DNA of 64,000 nt from Caprella mutica (GCA_947561585.1 CANNZV010000255.1:248001-312000); one strand, 5' to 3'; positions 31,856-45,058 are shown, counted from the stretch's first letter. Notes: generated from the letters alone by a model not told the origin. Program-made: numbers and translations.

Positions 31856-32323
31856 CCCTAGTGACCTAGCCATTAAGTTTGTTGATTAACCTAACGACTG
31901 GTATCTGCGCGCCAGTCTTCACTAAAACTGTTATAAAATCTTTAAAAAATGACTTTTTCGATATTTTGTCTTCATGGAAACTTTCATTAGATATTCACAC
32001 ACCCATTGCTTAATGCCAAAGAATTATTGTTTATTTAAAATAAAATTAACAAGTAAATATAAGAAACAAATATTTCTTAGATTCTCTAACTATTTGTGCA
32101 AATGCCATTTTCACCACCCATCAATAAAATCCTTATAATATTCACATGAATTAATAAAACTTAAAGAAATTTAACTGTGCAGTGTGCAATGTGCATGGAG
32201 CAGGAATAAACAATGAAAAAGTTACAAGAAAGAAACATGTACCTTGAAGAGTTTTTGAATATAATTTTTTTTTCATGAGGACTTGTCCCTAACCCTAGTA
32301 ACCTTTTTTTACGGTTACTAGGG
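31856..32323 (+). mobile_element. piggyBac-like MITE, copy 2, TTAA decayed
   Basis: CCCTAGTGACCTAGCC at the left; GGTTACTAGGG at the right. Flanking tetramers are TCAA and TTTA, consistent with decayed TTAA. The interior aligns with the 37.3-kb copy (CACTAAAACTGTTATAAAAT, GCCATTTTCACCACCCAT). The right tip has an extra mini-hairpin CCCTAGTAACC...GGTTACTAGGG (32,293-32,323). Confidence 0.7.
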
Positions 32324-32329
32324 TTTATC

Positions 32330-34400
32330 TAATTCTCATTATTGTACCGAGAACTAAACCTTATTTAATATCACCAGTCATCTGTCTATCCTGAGAACAT
32401 TCCAGAAAATGAAGGTTTATGTTGTAAAGTGACTTCATGAAAAAAACTATTTATTTTCATAAACAATTAAATTGTCTTAAGTTATTATACTAACAAATTG
32501 AGCATTTTCATCAGTCATTTTAAATTCACCGGCAAATAATCACTCTTTGCTTTCATTGGAAAGAGATTATCTGAAAAGTTATTGGAGTCAACTTCTCCTA
32601 CTATCGATAATCGAACTCGAGATACTTGAGAAAATCTTCGCATTTCCTGGTGGATTAATTGATGAATAAAGAGAAATTATTGAAGATGAGGATAAATATA
32701 ATTAATTAATAATATTCATCACTGTATTTTCTCGATTAAATAGACTATTTAATGATTTATAAATTTATATTACAATTTTATATATATAATGGAGTAAACC
32801 AAAAAAAGTTCAAAATTATAAAAACACCAAAAAAATCAAAAATATTAACAAAAAAGGGAGTTTTTCATCCCTGCCATAGAACAGAAAGGTCTCCCACTGT
32901 AATGACGAAGCCATCTACCAAAAATGGTAGGCTAAGCCAAATTTACCCAGGTATCAAAAAATTATCCCCGGGATATTCCGGGGAATTTCCTTGCGATTAT
33001 TCCCTTGATATCCCCATCTTTATCGAGAGGATGTCCTATTTTGACGTTTCAGCGATATTGGGATATCCCCAAATGATATCGAGAGAATAATGATGGGATT
33101 TAAATATATTATCCCTGGAATATTCCCTCGATTACATGGGAAGGGCAAGGAATTCAATTTTTTTCTAAAAAACTAATCTCCATCTAGAATTAAAATCACG
33201 ACACACTCCATTATTTCGTGCTTGATGCAACATTCAGAGGAAGACCCTTGCTTGTTTATGTATTTTGATGCTAGGAAACATCGTGACTGAAATAACTTCT
33301 CTTCGACGAACGATTATTTGGATATTTTCTTGTTTTATTTTCAAATTTCTGATTTCTCAATCTAACTTGTTCTTGGGAGTTTACATGTCACTAGGTCTCA
33401 TCACAATTTAAAGTAACACAAATGTTGAAGAACTAGGTGGCCACCTAGCGCAATACATCTTATTGTAATATATTAACATATTAACACAATCAATGAAATA
33501 ATAAATAGAGAAACCCGTATTCAGTGAGAAGAGAATAATTAAAAAGTTATTGTTAGAGATCAGAACTGATAAGTTACAGAAATAGGAGTTAGAAAAGAGA
33601 ACCGTAAACATATATGGATAATAATTCTATATATTTTGAAAGAAGTAACAATCACAAGTAATTTAATGAATACATCAAATCAAATAACGTTTTATAATAT
33701 ACAATAACCATAAGTTCACCATCTCAAAAATCTTAATTCCCTCTCCGATTCTCATATGCTAAAGCAGTTAAGATTTTCCCCCATTGAGGTAACTTCTGCC
33801 ACTCCATGAGTTCGATGAGATTTTAACCCTTGCAATGTGCTTTGGATTTCGTATTCCTTTATACCAACCAATTCAATTTAGATTAAACGATACAAGGGAT
33901 TTCAGTCAAATCTCCTAACTCGATTACATTGCAGGTATAGACTTAGGAATATTTTCATTGGCTGCATCAGAAAGCAAATTGTTCAGAGCAGATATTCTGA
34001 TTGTGTGAAACACAAAATACAAGCGTGGTGAAATCACTGGTGATATAATTAAGTGACTACAAATATAAACTTCTTGAGGAAGAGAAATAGTCTGAAAAGT
34101 TCGTTAATCATATCCGTCAGTACTGACGGCTATTCTTGATTATAAATTCATTCTTTATAAGAATGAAAATGAAAATATTTATCGAATAAGTGTATAAAAG
34201 TAAATTTATACATGTATTTAAGCCCTTTAATGGATGAAGTACATTTACGAAATATACTCCTCGATTTTTTTATTTGTATTTGTCGGATCAAAAGTGTTAA
34301 TTAACAATAGAACAACTTATAAATTATATCTGAAAAAAGTGAGACATTATGCCACATTTATATTAGAATACCGGTATATATAAATACACTGATTACCATA
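32330..34400. other. No recognised feature
   Basis: A patch at 32,955-33,130 is rich in GATATTCC/GGATATCCC motifs without regular period. A 112-codon frame there (32,752-33,090) is lysine-rich at its start, has no domain I recognise, and is probably chance. Confidence 0.4.
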
Positions 34401-34416
34401 ATTTGTAAGTACTCTA

Positions 34417-34566
34417 ATTACCAAAATGTATACCTAAAGTTATTACCATTATGTATACCTAAAGTTATTACCATTATGTATACCTAAAGTTATTACCATT
34501 ATGTATACCTAAAGTTATTACCATTATGTATGCATAAACTAATTACCAATATGTATACCTAGACTA
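34417..34566 (+). repeat. 25-bp tandem repeat, six units
   Basis: Unit ATTACCATTATGTATACCTA followed by AAGTT. The middle four units are almost identical; the outer ones have substitutions (CCAAAATG, CCAATATG, GCATAAACT). Confidence 0.9.
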
Positions 34567-35043
34567 ATAATAATTTTACCTTTGAAGACTTACCTACCTA
34601 TTACTAAAAATATATGCCAAACCCTTGAAAACTCATCCACCAAACAGCAGCTACACACGCAATATTGGTTAGGTAAATGGAGTAAACTTAGTAAGAAGAT
34701 TGGTATATTGCACTCATAAAATTAATTAATAATTAGTTAGTAAAACATAACAGTAATTGCCAATACACTATGTGTTCCTTTCCTATTAACTCTTTAATTA
34801 ATTGACGGAGTGCATATACAGTGTTTATTTAGTATAATTCCCAATTAAAATGCATGAGATCTATCAATTCGAGAGGGAAATTTCTTTCTTATTTCACTGA
34901 TCAATGAAGAATGAATTGAAATAGAGTGATAGGGGTACTATCTTTACAAGAAGTTTCGATAGTACTCAACAGTAAATAGTATTAATATCATTGAGAAGTG
35001 AGAACAATTATAATATCACCATATTGTGCAGTGTATTATTTAA

Positions 35044-35122
35044 CCCCTGTGACCTCGCCCTTAAAAGTTTGCTCATTAACCTACCGACTGGCGCGCTTGG
35101 ACCATAGACTAGGTTACTAAGG
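35044..35122. mobile_element. 79-bp piggyBac-like deletion derivative
   Basis: TTAA at 35,040-35,043 and 35,123-35,126. Left CCCCTGTGACCTCGCCCTTA matches the first ~50 bases of the 37.3-kb copy (AAAAGTTTGCTCA, ACCTACCGACTGG); right AGGTTACTAAGG is the inverse end. Only the tips are retained. Confidence 0.82.
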
Positions 35123-36006
35123 TTAAAGTGATATATATTCGGTTTCTTATTTGCATAAGCATCATTTTTTGTAATATTTTTATATGCAATCACTATTATT
35201 ATCTTCTAATGTTTTAACGACCGAAATGTGCTTTTGTAATATCAGAGACAATCATTTTTTCACTAAGTTGGATCTAAGCCAAAGAAAGCGAAGGCAGAAC
35301 TTACACTGAATTCGATAAATTCAAATTAATTATATTGTTTGTATTTCTTCTTTCTTCTCTGTTAGTAAGAAAAAACTTGTTTCACAATCCCTGTCAAAAA
35401 GTTTTGGATAGCCAGATTTGCGTGTGATTTTGTTATTCTCATATATATGAATACGATTCAATCTCTTATAATAATGAATATATATAAATACATATTAACT
35501 GTGCTAAACCAATCAATACAATACATGAAGACGACATTTAATAGCAGATGATGGTGAAAATCAATGAAGTATAGAGAACTATCCCTAAACTTTTCGAATA
35601 AGTATTAAGAGATTTTGTTTCTTTGAGAAGATTTATCTCAAAGGCTTTAAGCTATGAAGATTAACAACACTCGATTTATTTAACTTCTCACCACTAACAA
35701 ACTTGATATTTATGATCTGAAAGTTTCAAACTCTATTTCAGTGAGATTAACTGCCGTGAGAGATAACACTTTGTCAAGAGCTGCGACTATGGATACCTTG
35801 TGAATGAACAGTAAATACTTGCTGCTGAGAGTCACAACTTGGATGACAGAAGAGAAACTTTGATTAGTGGGCTACATATGGACTCTCAATAAAGTCTTGT
35901 ACTATTCAGCATCATTTTCAATAAATTGATGAACATATTTTGTTTTTAGTGTAGATCTATTAACATAACCACAGTGATTCAGCTTAATTGAATACATCGA
36001 ATTAGT

Positions 36007-36350
36007 AAAATGACAATATTTCTCCAATAAAAACAAGATGAATATAATATTTTTAGAAGTTGATATTTTTATAGGGATATACGATTACATTAAAATTTAT
36101 ATTATGAAGGCCCATTAGCAACACTCTTCGTTAATCCAGATACCGACAATATTTTTTATTTAACCCGTGAATTGGACAATGATCATGATCTCAAAAGAAT
36201 GATTGTTGTAGAAGTAGCAAACCTAATTAATTTATTTGATATTTGAGATAGGAATTAATATTATTTTGTTTAAAATGACAGTATTTCTCCAATAAGAACA
36301 AGAAGAATATAATATCTTTAGAAGTTGATATTTTAATAGGAATATACGAA
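36007..36350 (+). repeat. Direct repeats of about 80 bases bracketing 185 bases
   Basis: 36,007-36,084 and 36,271-36,349 share AAAATGACARTATTTCTCCA, AATATAATATYTTTAGAAGT and TGATATTTT, ATAGG, ATATACGA. They may be a local duplication or LTR-like ends of a tiny unit. No primer-binding site or polypurine tract recognised. Confidence 0.65.
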
Positions 36351-36369
36351 TTTTGTTGGAAATGGATGT

Positions 36370-36960
36370 TCAGAACACTTGAAAGGGGTAAGCTCGACCG
36401 TCATAAAAAATCACCTTCTCTATTGCAATTGGCTTAAAACTGTCAGTATCGTCAAAGACGGTGTATTTCTGACGATTACGGTTCTTCGCAGCCCCGTCAC
36501 CAATCAACCGCGGAATCATTGAGTCGCATCTTGGAAAATGAGTCGACACATGTGCATTGTGCATTGGTGCAATCCCAAGTCAGACTTTACCAATTCGTGA
36601 AAGGAATAACGACTTTGTAATACCATCTGAATGCTCACCATCACATTTGTCGAGTCCAGGAGACGCAAGCCCTGAATGGTGAATTTCTCTCTGCAAAGCT
36701 CATTTCATATCATACACTGCCGCAGTTATTGGGTGACGCCTCAATCTGCACCTCTGACATCCTCTGACACCCATCCTACTAGCACGGCGGCATGCAGCCG
36801 GTCCTAAATATCTGGCATGTATTCCGAGGGCAATGTCGACTCTCAAGACCGCTTTAGAAAGCTTACTACTTAAATGACTACATGGGAATCACATTCTCCA
36901 ACTTCCTTATGATAAGAGAATAGCAGTAGTACTCTTACCACCTGATCATCTCCAGCCAAT
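36370..36960 (-). pseudogene. Coding-like island of unknown origin, broken
   Basis: Base composition is clearly richer in GC than its surroundings. On the minus strand a 64-codon open run ends with RQKYTVFDDTDSFKPIAIEK, then VIFYDGRAYPFQVF. Its amino acid composition is balanced and unlike the Lys/Asn/Ile-rich random frames nearby. Upstream on the minus strand (36,565-36,960) other frames are open briefly between stops, suggesting frameshifts. I do not recognise a family; a transposon or integrated foreign fragment is possible. Confidence 0.35.
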
Positions 36961-37179
36961 ATACTCCCCATTTAATGCATTAGTTCAAGGTGTATTTTAT
37001 TCTTTTTGACTTGACTCATGGCTTGTTGCCAAGAATTCACCCTGTTATACACGATTCCATGTAACTACCGCATCCGTAAATTTTCCAGTATCGATCGCAT
37101 TAATAATAGAAAAAATTGTTTCAACCAAATCACTCAAAAATTCAATATAGCCCAAAATTATAATAGAAAAGGCAATTTC

Positions 37180-37285
37180 CCACCGCACCTGCAACCCAGT
37201 CCATCAAGGACAACCGGTAGAGTCGTAGAACCTAAGAAACATCCTCCAAGATCTCTTCATTGGTCACACTGGCATTTTCTTATCT
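37180..37285 (-). pseudogene. Short coding-like fragment next to the piggyBac-like MITE
   Basis: The minus strand reads SVTNEEILEDVS, stop, VLRLYRLSLMDWVAGAVGN in one frame; the plus strand is also open here (NFPPHLQPSPSRTTGRVVEP). It may belong with the 36.4-37.0 kb island. Very short, one stop, no recognised family. Confidence 0.2.
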
Positions 37286-37298
37286 ATGTGATTCTTAA

Positions 37299-37923
37299 CC
37301 CTAGTAACCTAGCCTTTAAAAGTTTGCTCAGTAACCTATAGGGACTGGTCCGTGCGCACCAGTCCTCACTAAAACTGTTATAAAATCTTAACAAATTGAC
37401 TTTTCAATATTTTCTCATCATAAAAACATCCATTTGATATTAATACATCCATTGGTGAACGCCAAAGAAAAATATTCAATTTAAAATAAAAATTAACAAA
37501 CAAAGATAAGAAACAAATATTTCGTAGGTTTTCGGACTATTTGCGCAAAAGCCATTTTCACTACCCATTAATAAAATCCATATAACATTTTGCAAAATTG
37601 AATAAAACTTTAACTGTGGATTGAGAAGGTTTCAATAATGGAAAAGATAACAGAAATGTACATGTACGTGTAATAGTTTCTGAAATATACTTACTTAAAT
37701 TTGTGTTCCGTTTTTTTTTTTGAGATATCCTGTATATTTGAATAAATGCTCATAATATGAGTATCTTGCCATCTATCACCTTCTCTTTTGTATAATCGTA
37801 TGTATTTATGTTGGAAAATAAAGTCATGAAAAGACTGCTTCCAAATCGGTTCAAGAATAAATTATTAATATTTTTTCAGGAGGACTGCATGGTGCGAATG
37901 TACCAGTCCCTAAGTTACTAGGG
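37299..37923 (+). mobile_element. piggyBac-like MITE, fullest copy (625 bp)
   Basis: Begins CCCTAGTAACCTAGCC and ends AAGTTACTAGGG, with intact TTAA at 37,295-37,298 and 37,924-37,927. CCC..GGG tips on TTAA sites are the piggyBac hallmark. Subterminal inverted text GGACTGGTCCGTGCGCACCA is echoed near the right end (GGTGCGAATGTACCAGTCC). No transposase; the interior is AT-rich. Reference copy for 30.4, 31.9 and 35.0 kb. Confidence 0.87.
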
Positions 37924-38038
37924 TTAAAAATAATATCTAATGAAACATAATGTTTTACTTTGTTAACTTAATGGTAGCCCGAAAACTTATACAATTGAAA
38001 TATTTCAACAAATACTTTCCGGAAAAAGTGATATTTAC

Positions 38039-38064
38039 TATATATATATATATATATATATATA
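38039..38064. repeat. (TA)13 microsatellite
   Basis: Uninterrupted TA dinucleotide run. Confidence 0.95.
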
Positions 38065-38069
38065 GATTA

Positions 38070-41000
38070 CTTAATATCAATGGTTCTACTCACTGTTCTA
38101 TAATACTTACCGTTTGAGAGAACAGGCAGTGTAATTCAATTATAATAATCTTTATTCACAATGTCAGAATCAGTTACTGGCTATTGCGTATTCCGTACGC
38201 TATTCAATGTTAAAGCTTCTTAGGAAATCCTTCCTTTGATACAATTATGAAACCTCTCCTAATTGAGTTCTTCCTGTCAGTTGAACACATAGAAAACCCT
38301 CTTGCCTGGCGCTTCGCATTTCCTCTGATGAGATATTAGACCAACACTCGATCACGATGTGGTTAGAGACACTATCTCGAGATATTATTATTTGTAGATA
38401 TTGAAAGAAACTTAGAGCCGTAAATACAATATGATGGAAAATCTGTTGAAGTGAAAATATCTTAATAAATTATTAATTGTTTACAGATTTTTTATTGTTT
38501 AAAAATACAATATTTTTCCATTAAAAACAAGAGATATATTACTAATCCAAGATTTGGTAGAATTCTAATCACTAATGATCATATAATTAAAAAACTACAC
38601 ATTAAATGGATATTTTAGTGGTCTAAAATGAGACCAAGTTGTTATTCTTGATACAGAGCTCCTGTAAAATATCCAACTTACTTTTGTCAATATATTAATA
38701 TCTTGGAAGCAATCTCATCAAAACCATCAGATGATCTTTTTCTCTCATCTATCAACTAGATCAATGTAATAATCCAGTAAATTTTGCCAACATTTAAAGA
38801 AAGCATGAGAGGGTTTAACATGTATTGAATAAATGGATTTTAATCAATTGAATGGGAAAACGATATAGTATAAATAACTATAACTGTTAACTAAAAGTAA
38901 CTCAAGAAGAATGATATACCAACATAACATGCATAATTAATTCATGATTCATCAATTTAATTAAATGGAACCGATTTTTTCTTACTATGGGATTTATCCT
39001 CTTCAAAAATATTAAGTGTTGATATTATTCCTAAATTACTTGAGTTTAAATTGAATGGAGGGAAGTTATCTATTCATTTATCAATTGGATTCATAGGAAT
39101 TGATACTGAGAAGGAAAATTTAAAACTCGTTCCTCTTATGAATTTTCAAAAGGGTGTAAAATTTAGAGGTTGAACACTAGTGTTTATTACTTATTAGTCT
39201 CAGAATAACAGTTTCTGAAAAAAACTGTAGTTTCATTCAATACCAAATTTTCAAAAAGTGTGTCATCACAACTCCTGTTTCATTTATTACCGAATTTTCA
39301 ATAACAGTTAATTTCTTCAATACTGCTGTTACATTCCTCACCAGTTTCTACGCAACTGTTTCTTCAAAGCTGCCGATTCCTTCTCATTCTTCATCAATGT
39401 CTGGAATAATGAGGTGAGTTTTTCTCCGTAAGAGCTTCACTACTCCGCATAATTTGAGATATTGAACCTTTTAGCTGATGAGACACCAGTAATTTGTCTG
39501 TTGTTACCATGCCTTAAGGTGAAAAGATATATAATGTTATGATAATGATTATAATTAATTGCTCTCCCTGCCACTATGAATGAATGCTGTGAATATGATG
39601 GAGAGTAGAGATTCACGTGGAATTGGAGGTAATATGAATTAAATTAATTTGAATAGATGGAACGATTTTCTACTTTCATGATTCATTGCTTCTTTAGTAT
39701 ATATTATAATATGGTATAATTCATTTCCTCGTCAATTAAAGTTGTATTTTCAATGAAATGACTCAGCAGCAAGTTAGTTTAAATTATAGTTTATGATTTC
39801 ATAAGAGTTACGTGTAATCCTAATTGTCAGTCACACAGTGTTCACAGTGAAGGAGGTAATTGTATCTCTATATCTTTGAGATTAAGTTTACTTGGGAGAA
39901 CAAAAACGTTCTGGCGATGCGTCCTTTGAACTAAATCTGGTCTAATTAAGGATTTGAGTGTTCTTTGATAGCTTCACTGGTGCTCTGTTTCAAATCAGGC
40001 ACACAGTAGCTACTCTAGTCTCAATGTCGAACTCTTGAGCCAATTCAACAGAGACTTACTGCATGGTGAAGCGTATAAATTACTAGAGTAGTGACTATAG
40101 GCAGATTATCTGCTGGAGAAACACTCTGCTACTATTTTTTATCTAATAAAATTATAGAACATTATTGTAAGTCTTTTATATCTTTTATATAATTATCTTT
40201 TATATAATTATCATGCTACGAAATCCTTGTAAAATATTCACTTAAATATAATTGTAAACTAATTATAATAATTTCATCTTTCGAAAAGGTTTTAGAAAAA
40301 AGAAGACAATGCTGATAGAGCAAGGCTTTAATTGATGCATTCATTATTCTACCTAATTACCCTATTGCTATTTAGCTAATATTAATTTGCTGTGCTCTGT
40401 ACTGGCCTGAATTGTAGTAGCGTAAAATGTGCAGGGCTCATTTTATTGGGCCAATTTTCTGCAGGCTTAATTATTTGGGATCAATTGTTTGGAGTTCATT
40501 TGACGGTCCACGCCACACACGTTTTATCCCAATGATTTTGTTCTTCTATAAAAATAAATTCTTCGTTTTTGTAATTGAAATCTTGTCCTTCAAAAAATAA
40601 TTATTTGACCCACCATAGCAAGCCAATATTTTATATTTCAAAAGGATGTTATTTTTTGTTTGTTTATTGATCGGAAGCAATTATAACAACTATTTCGAGA
40701 TTATCGGACGTGCCTAACTTCCTTTACTTTATTACACGGCTACACAAATGGGAATTATTGAAAAACTGTTGAAACATTTAAATAGTTTAATTAATTTAAT
40801 TCAAAGTACATTAGTAATGTTATACTCATTGAGATTAATCTTTCTTTGTGTTCAGTTCCTTTAACTCACTCCAAGAAGCATATCTTTGCATTTTCTCTCT
40901 GAGGGAACAGCAGTCAATATCTTCTGAAATAAAATTCATCTAAGATTCAGGGGAAAATTTTCATTCGAAGGATCAACTCCTGCACTGGTGACACAAATCG

Positions 41001-42395
41001 ATCTAAATCAAACGTACCAATTCGGATGAAAGGAAGAAATTAGGAATGTGGAATTAAATCTGTAGGAGAATATATTGCAGTGGACATAAAATATATTAAA
41101 TATGCTTGATTGTATTTTGCATTGTATTAGTTATGATAAATAAAACTTGCTTACCTCGATCCATCAGTTCAATGAGACACTGGTCTGTCAAATTAATTTT
41201 TGTTTATATCATAACCATTTGATATAACCACCGAATATGACATGTCATATTTTAGTCATTTTGTCACATTCTGTTTTCTGTGTGTAATGCCCAATAATTA
41301 TTTTATGTAATCACAAAATATCAATATATCCAAGCCTCTTTCTCTTCACAGGTGCGCACATCAATTAGTTATAATTCCCAATATTCAACCTCTTTCCCAA
41401 CTTCTTCCCAAAGTAAATAAGTAGACAGTAATTAAATTAGTCGCCTGAACTTTTCATCAGTTAGAAGTTTGGAGATTGTGAGTGTGCTCCAGATTCAGGA
41501 GGAGGTGAGCTTTGAGAACTGATGATGGTGAAGGTGAGAGAAGTATGTTGATTGAGCGAAAAATGTGACGAATTTATTGGGAGTTTGAGCTTTTTATTAC
41601 ATTTGTATCTCAAAGATATATACACAAATATATTTTGTTAAATGATGAAGTGTTCGGAAAGTGGGCTTTAACATGGGTTCTAAAACAAGTTCTTTGATAT
41701 TTTCCTTTTACTTCAAACAAAATACAATATTCATTTTTTTCCTACCAATCAGAACATTGATTATTTATTCCTAAATTTTCTTTCTCCTGTGAGGCATTAA
41801 TGTACCGTAAGAAACTGGTACGTGATATATGGCATGAATTAATTGCCGATCTCAATATAATTTCAGTGGCTGATAAACTAGTAAATAGTTTATATGATTC
41901 TATAATTAACGTTTTGAATTTTTTCTATCGCAAGGCATTTCTTCAGTCTGTGATTAAAATTTGAAAAACGTTGTGAATCGGAGATACGTCATACATTTAT
42001 ATTATTTGGAATCAGTTAATTAATACAGATATAGTCCTCTTATCGCTGCAAGTATAAAACCTCTATGATATGATATTGATTTTTATTTTCAAATATAATA
42101 AAATCTCTGTTGTTACTCAATCGTGAATTTTTTAAACCGATAAAATATTCACTTTGATCAATAATGTATTGGGAGGTACATTATTTACTATGACAAAATA
42201 TCAATATTCATGCCCAATATAAATTCAGATTTTACATTTTCAACTAAATATTCGATCGTATTCTATCATATCAGACATACAGATTGAAATATAGTTCATT
42301 GATCGATTCTCCATTCTTCTAATACAAGCCGATGTGCGTCATACTACTATAACAATAATATATGATATCTGCAACCTTCCAATAACTTAATTAAT
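38070..42395. other. Long AT-rich stretch with no recognised gene
   Basis: Checked for exon-like frames, inverted ends and tandem arrays. Only a short CTTTTATATAATTAT duplication (about 40,173-40,213) and weak 25-30 base similarity units at 40,436-40,505 were seen. Confidence 0.4.
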
Positions 42396-42399
42396 ATTA

Positions 42400-43263
42400 A
42401 AAAATAAACGGAAGTTCCAGATTTTGAAAAGTTTTTTATTATTGAAGAGTACGGTTGTGAAACTTTGTACATATATATAAAATGAATTCTAAGAAGGTTT
42501 TGTGTGTTGACATTTTTTCGATTCACCCATAGGAAACGAGTTATTCGAATTTCTAACAAATTTCGAACAGTGTGTAAATTAATAAATGGATACTACAATT
42601 TTGTAGCTATGACATTATGGTTTTTTGCATTCAATTCTCCACAAGATTCTCTACAAACTGTGCAAGTGTTTTTTTGATTTTTCGAATTATTGAAATTTTT
42701 AGTGAAACAAAAAAAAATGAAAAAATATAAATTTCAAAATTCAATATTTTGAAAAATAATCCGAAAATTAAATAAAACTCTTCCAGATTTTGTAGAGAAT
42801 TCCGAGGAGAATCAAATTCAAAAACTGCAAAGCTGTAGCTTCTACCAAAATAAAAACCTTAATCTTTTGAATTACATGATTTTTAGATATCTGAAGTAAC
42901 GAGTAATCTCCCATTCAAAATTTGATATTCTGGCACGCAGCATACTACTCTCACGAAGGTCTGCTGGTAACTGAGGAATATTTCTTTGCAATCCTTAGTG
43001 GGTGTGTTATTAATGGTAGGTTTGATACCAGATATAGCGAGATAATTAATTATTACGAATTATAATTGGCTGAGAGATGGTTTTTAGAGTACATATTGAC
43101 TCCATATCCCCCGTCCCTCTTTTCCCTTTCTCCTTCTCCTCAGTGGGGTTAGAGTTATACGATACCTCTGGTATTTTGCACACACTATAAGAAGGCTATA
43201 AAGCAACTATTTACACAATAAAATAAATGATAAAATATAGATATTTCTTCGGGGACGGTCCCC
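42400..43263. mobile_element. TTAA-type element, GGGGAC family, about 0.86 kb
   Basis: Right end GGGGACGGTCCCC followed by TTAA (43,264-43,267). The left part (TTTTATTATTGAAGAGTACGG, GAAACTTTGTACATATATAT, TTTGTAGAGAATTC) aligns with the copy from 47,280. The left tip is decayed, so the start is approximate. No coding region. Confidence 0.5.
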
Positions 43264-43269
43264 TTAAAG

Positions 43270-44385
43270 ATACAGTAGAACCAAAAATTCGGCACTTCTC
43301 GTCTGTTAACAAGTAATTATTATATTATCTGATCCACTCCCTCTTTGAGACTACAACGTCTCTTTCTTCTCTTTCGGAGTCAGCCTCTCCTGCTAATTAA
43401 GTTACTTCCAAAGAGTTCTTGTTAGCACCAAATGTGTCGGTTTTTGAGACTCGTTGCAGCCAAAGAATTCAGGAATGTTTTCAGGGAGAGGATTGCTCTG
43501 TTGCTAACAATGAATTGGAAAACACAAATTAGCATAAAGTGAACTGAAATGAACATGATGAATAATAACCAAATAACCTATTGTCATCTCTAAACCTAAA
43601 CTTTAGATAGACGGTACTTAATTCTTGAATTTGAATTGCCTCACTAATTGTAAATTCATTGTTATTGATAGAAATTTATCCAATAGATATCTGGTCCTGA
43701 ACTATCACAATACTGATTTTACCAAAGATGTCCTAATAGTCTGTCGGTCTATAAAAATAACCAATATTATATTAATAATGTATTTGGCCACAAACCTGTT
43801 CTAAACATGAGTAGAGTTTTCCCGTCCAATTTAAGATGTGTACAATATTATATTATTAATTGAATAGTCGAACATAAGCTGAAAAATGATCAGACGCTGA
43901 CCATTTCGTGGGTAAAATTAGAGCAAACTAATTTGAAGTGTGGAAAAACAGATATAATACCTTTACTACTTTTAATGTAGAATAATTACCATTGTATTTG
44001 TTGTTTGAGACATTTATGATTATTGTTGAATTGAGAACTATTGATTGTTGATGAGTCTGACTAGTAAATCCTATGTTGACTGTTACCGATATGTTAACTT
44101 TTTTTAGCAGAAGAAAAACAATGTTAAAAATAATGAATGTATATCTCTTTCCATATAAGAAATAGAAGAAGTTGAGTTGAATATAATTATATCGTAACTT
44201 AACGATTTTCCCATTATGTTATATAACATATATTATTTATTCGTTATATATTTTATCCACTGATAATTTGTGAGTATTTAATTAGACATAAGGCAACTAC
44301 CAACAAATAACAATTTGTTGACTGAAATCTCCTTATTTATCCTTATTTATAAAATAACCGAGGCAGAGGCAAAAGAAAAACAATG
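43270..44385. other. No recognised feature
   Basis: AT-rich; nothing supported. Confidence 0.4.
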
Positions 44386-44389
44386 TAAT

Positions 44390-44952
44390 GTCTGATGCAG
44401 GGGTCAGACACATCAGTTATGTCTGGTTTAGAGGTCAGACACATCATTCATGTCTGATGCAGGGGTCAGACACATCAGTTATGTCTGGTTTAGAGGTCAG
44501 ACACATCAGTCATGTCTGATGCAGAGGTCAAACACATCAGTAATGTCTGATGCAGAATTCAGGCACATCAGTAATGTCTGATGCAGTATAAGTAATGCCT
44601 GATGCAGTATTAGACACATCAGTTATGTCTGATGCGGATGTCAGACATATACGTCATGTCTGATGAAGATGGTCAGACACATCAGTTATGTCTGTTGTAG
44701 TATCAGACTCATCAGTTAATTATGTCTGATGCAGAGGTCAGGCACATCAGTAATGTCTGATGCAGAGGTCAGACACATCAGTTATTTCTGATGCAGAGGT
44801 CAGACACATCAGTAATGTCTGATGCAGAGGTCAGTCACATCAGTTATGTCTGATGCAGAGGTCAGTCACATCAGTTATGTCTGATGCAGAGGTCAGACAC
44901 ATCAGTTATGTCTGATGCAGAGGTCAGACACATCAGTTATGTCTGATGCAGA
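44390..44952 (+). repeat. 31-bp minisatellite, about 18 units, hairpin-forming
   Basis: Unit GTCTGATGCAGAGGTCAGAC followed by ACATCAGTTAT. Each unit contains GTCTGA..TCAGAC and overlapping CTGATG..CATCAG inverted repeats, so single strands could form a hairpin per unit. Several units near 44,560-44,730 are shortened or altered; the last six are nearly uniform, suggesting recent expansion at the right side. Confidence 0.95.
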
Positions 44953-45058
44953 TGTTCTCTTCACTGCTCAAACTGACCAACATTAATAATTTAATTAAAT
45001 TCAGAGGCATTCCTCTTGTTTCAATTCAGCAGAGAGAGTTGTGGTGATATTAGTAACA

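Noticed and set aside
32752..33090. 112-codon frame on the plus strand
   Set aside because: Lys/Ile-rich start typical of AT-rich noise and no recognisable domain; only the GATATTCC-rich patch was noted.
36007..36350. LTR retrotransposon
   Set aside because: The direct repeats are only 80 bp with 185 bp between, and no primer-binding site, polypurine tract or coding remnant was found.
44390..44952. CRISPR-like array with 31-bp periodicity
   Set aside because: No unique spacers: the whole unit repeats, as in a minisatellite, and the context is eukaryotic.
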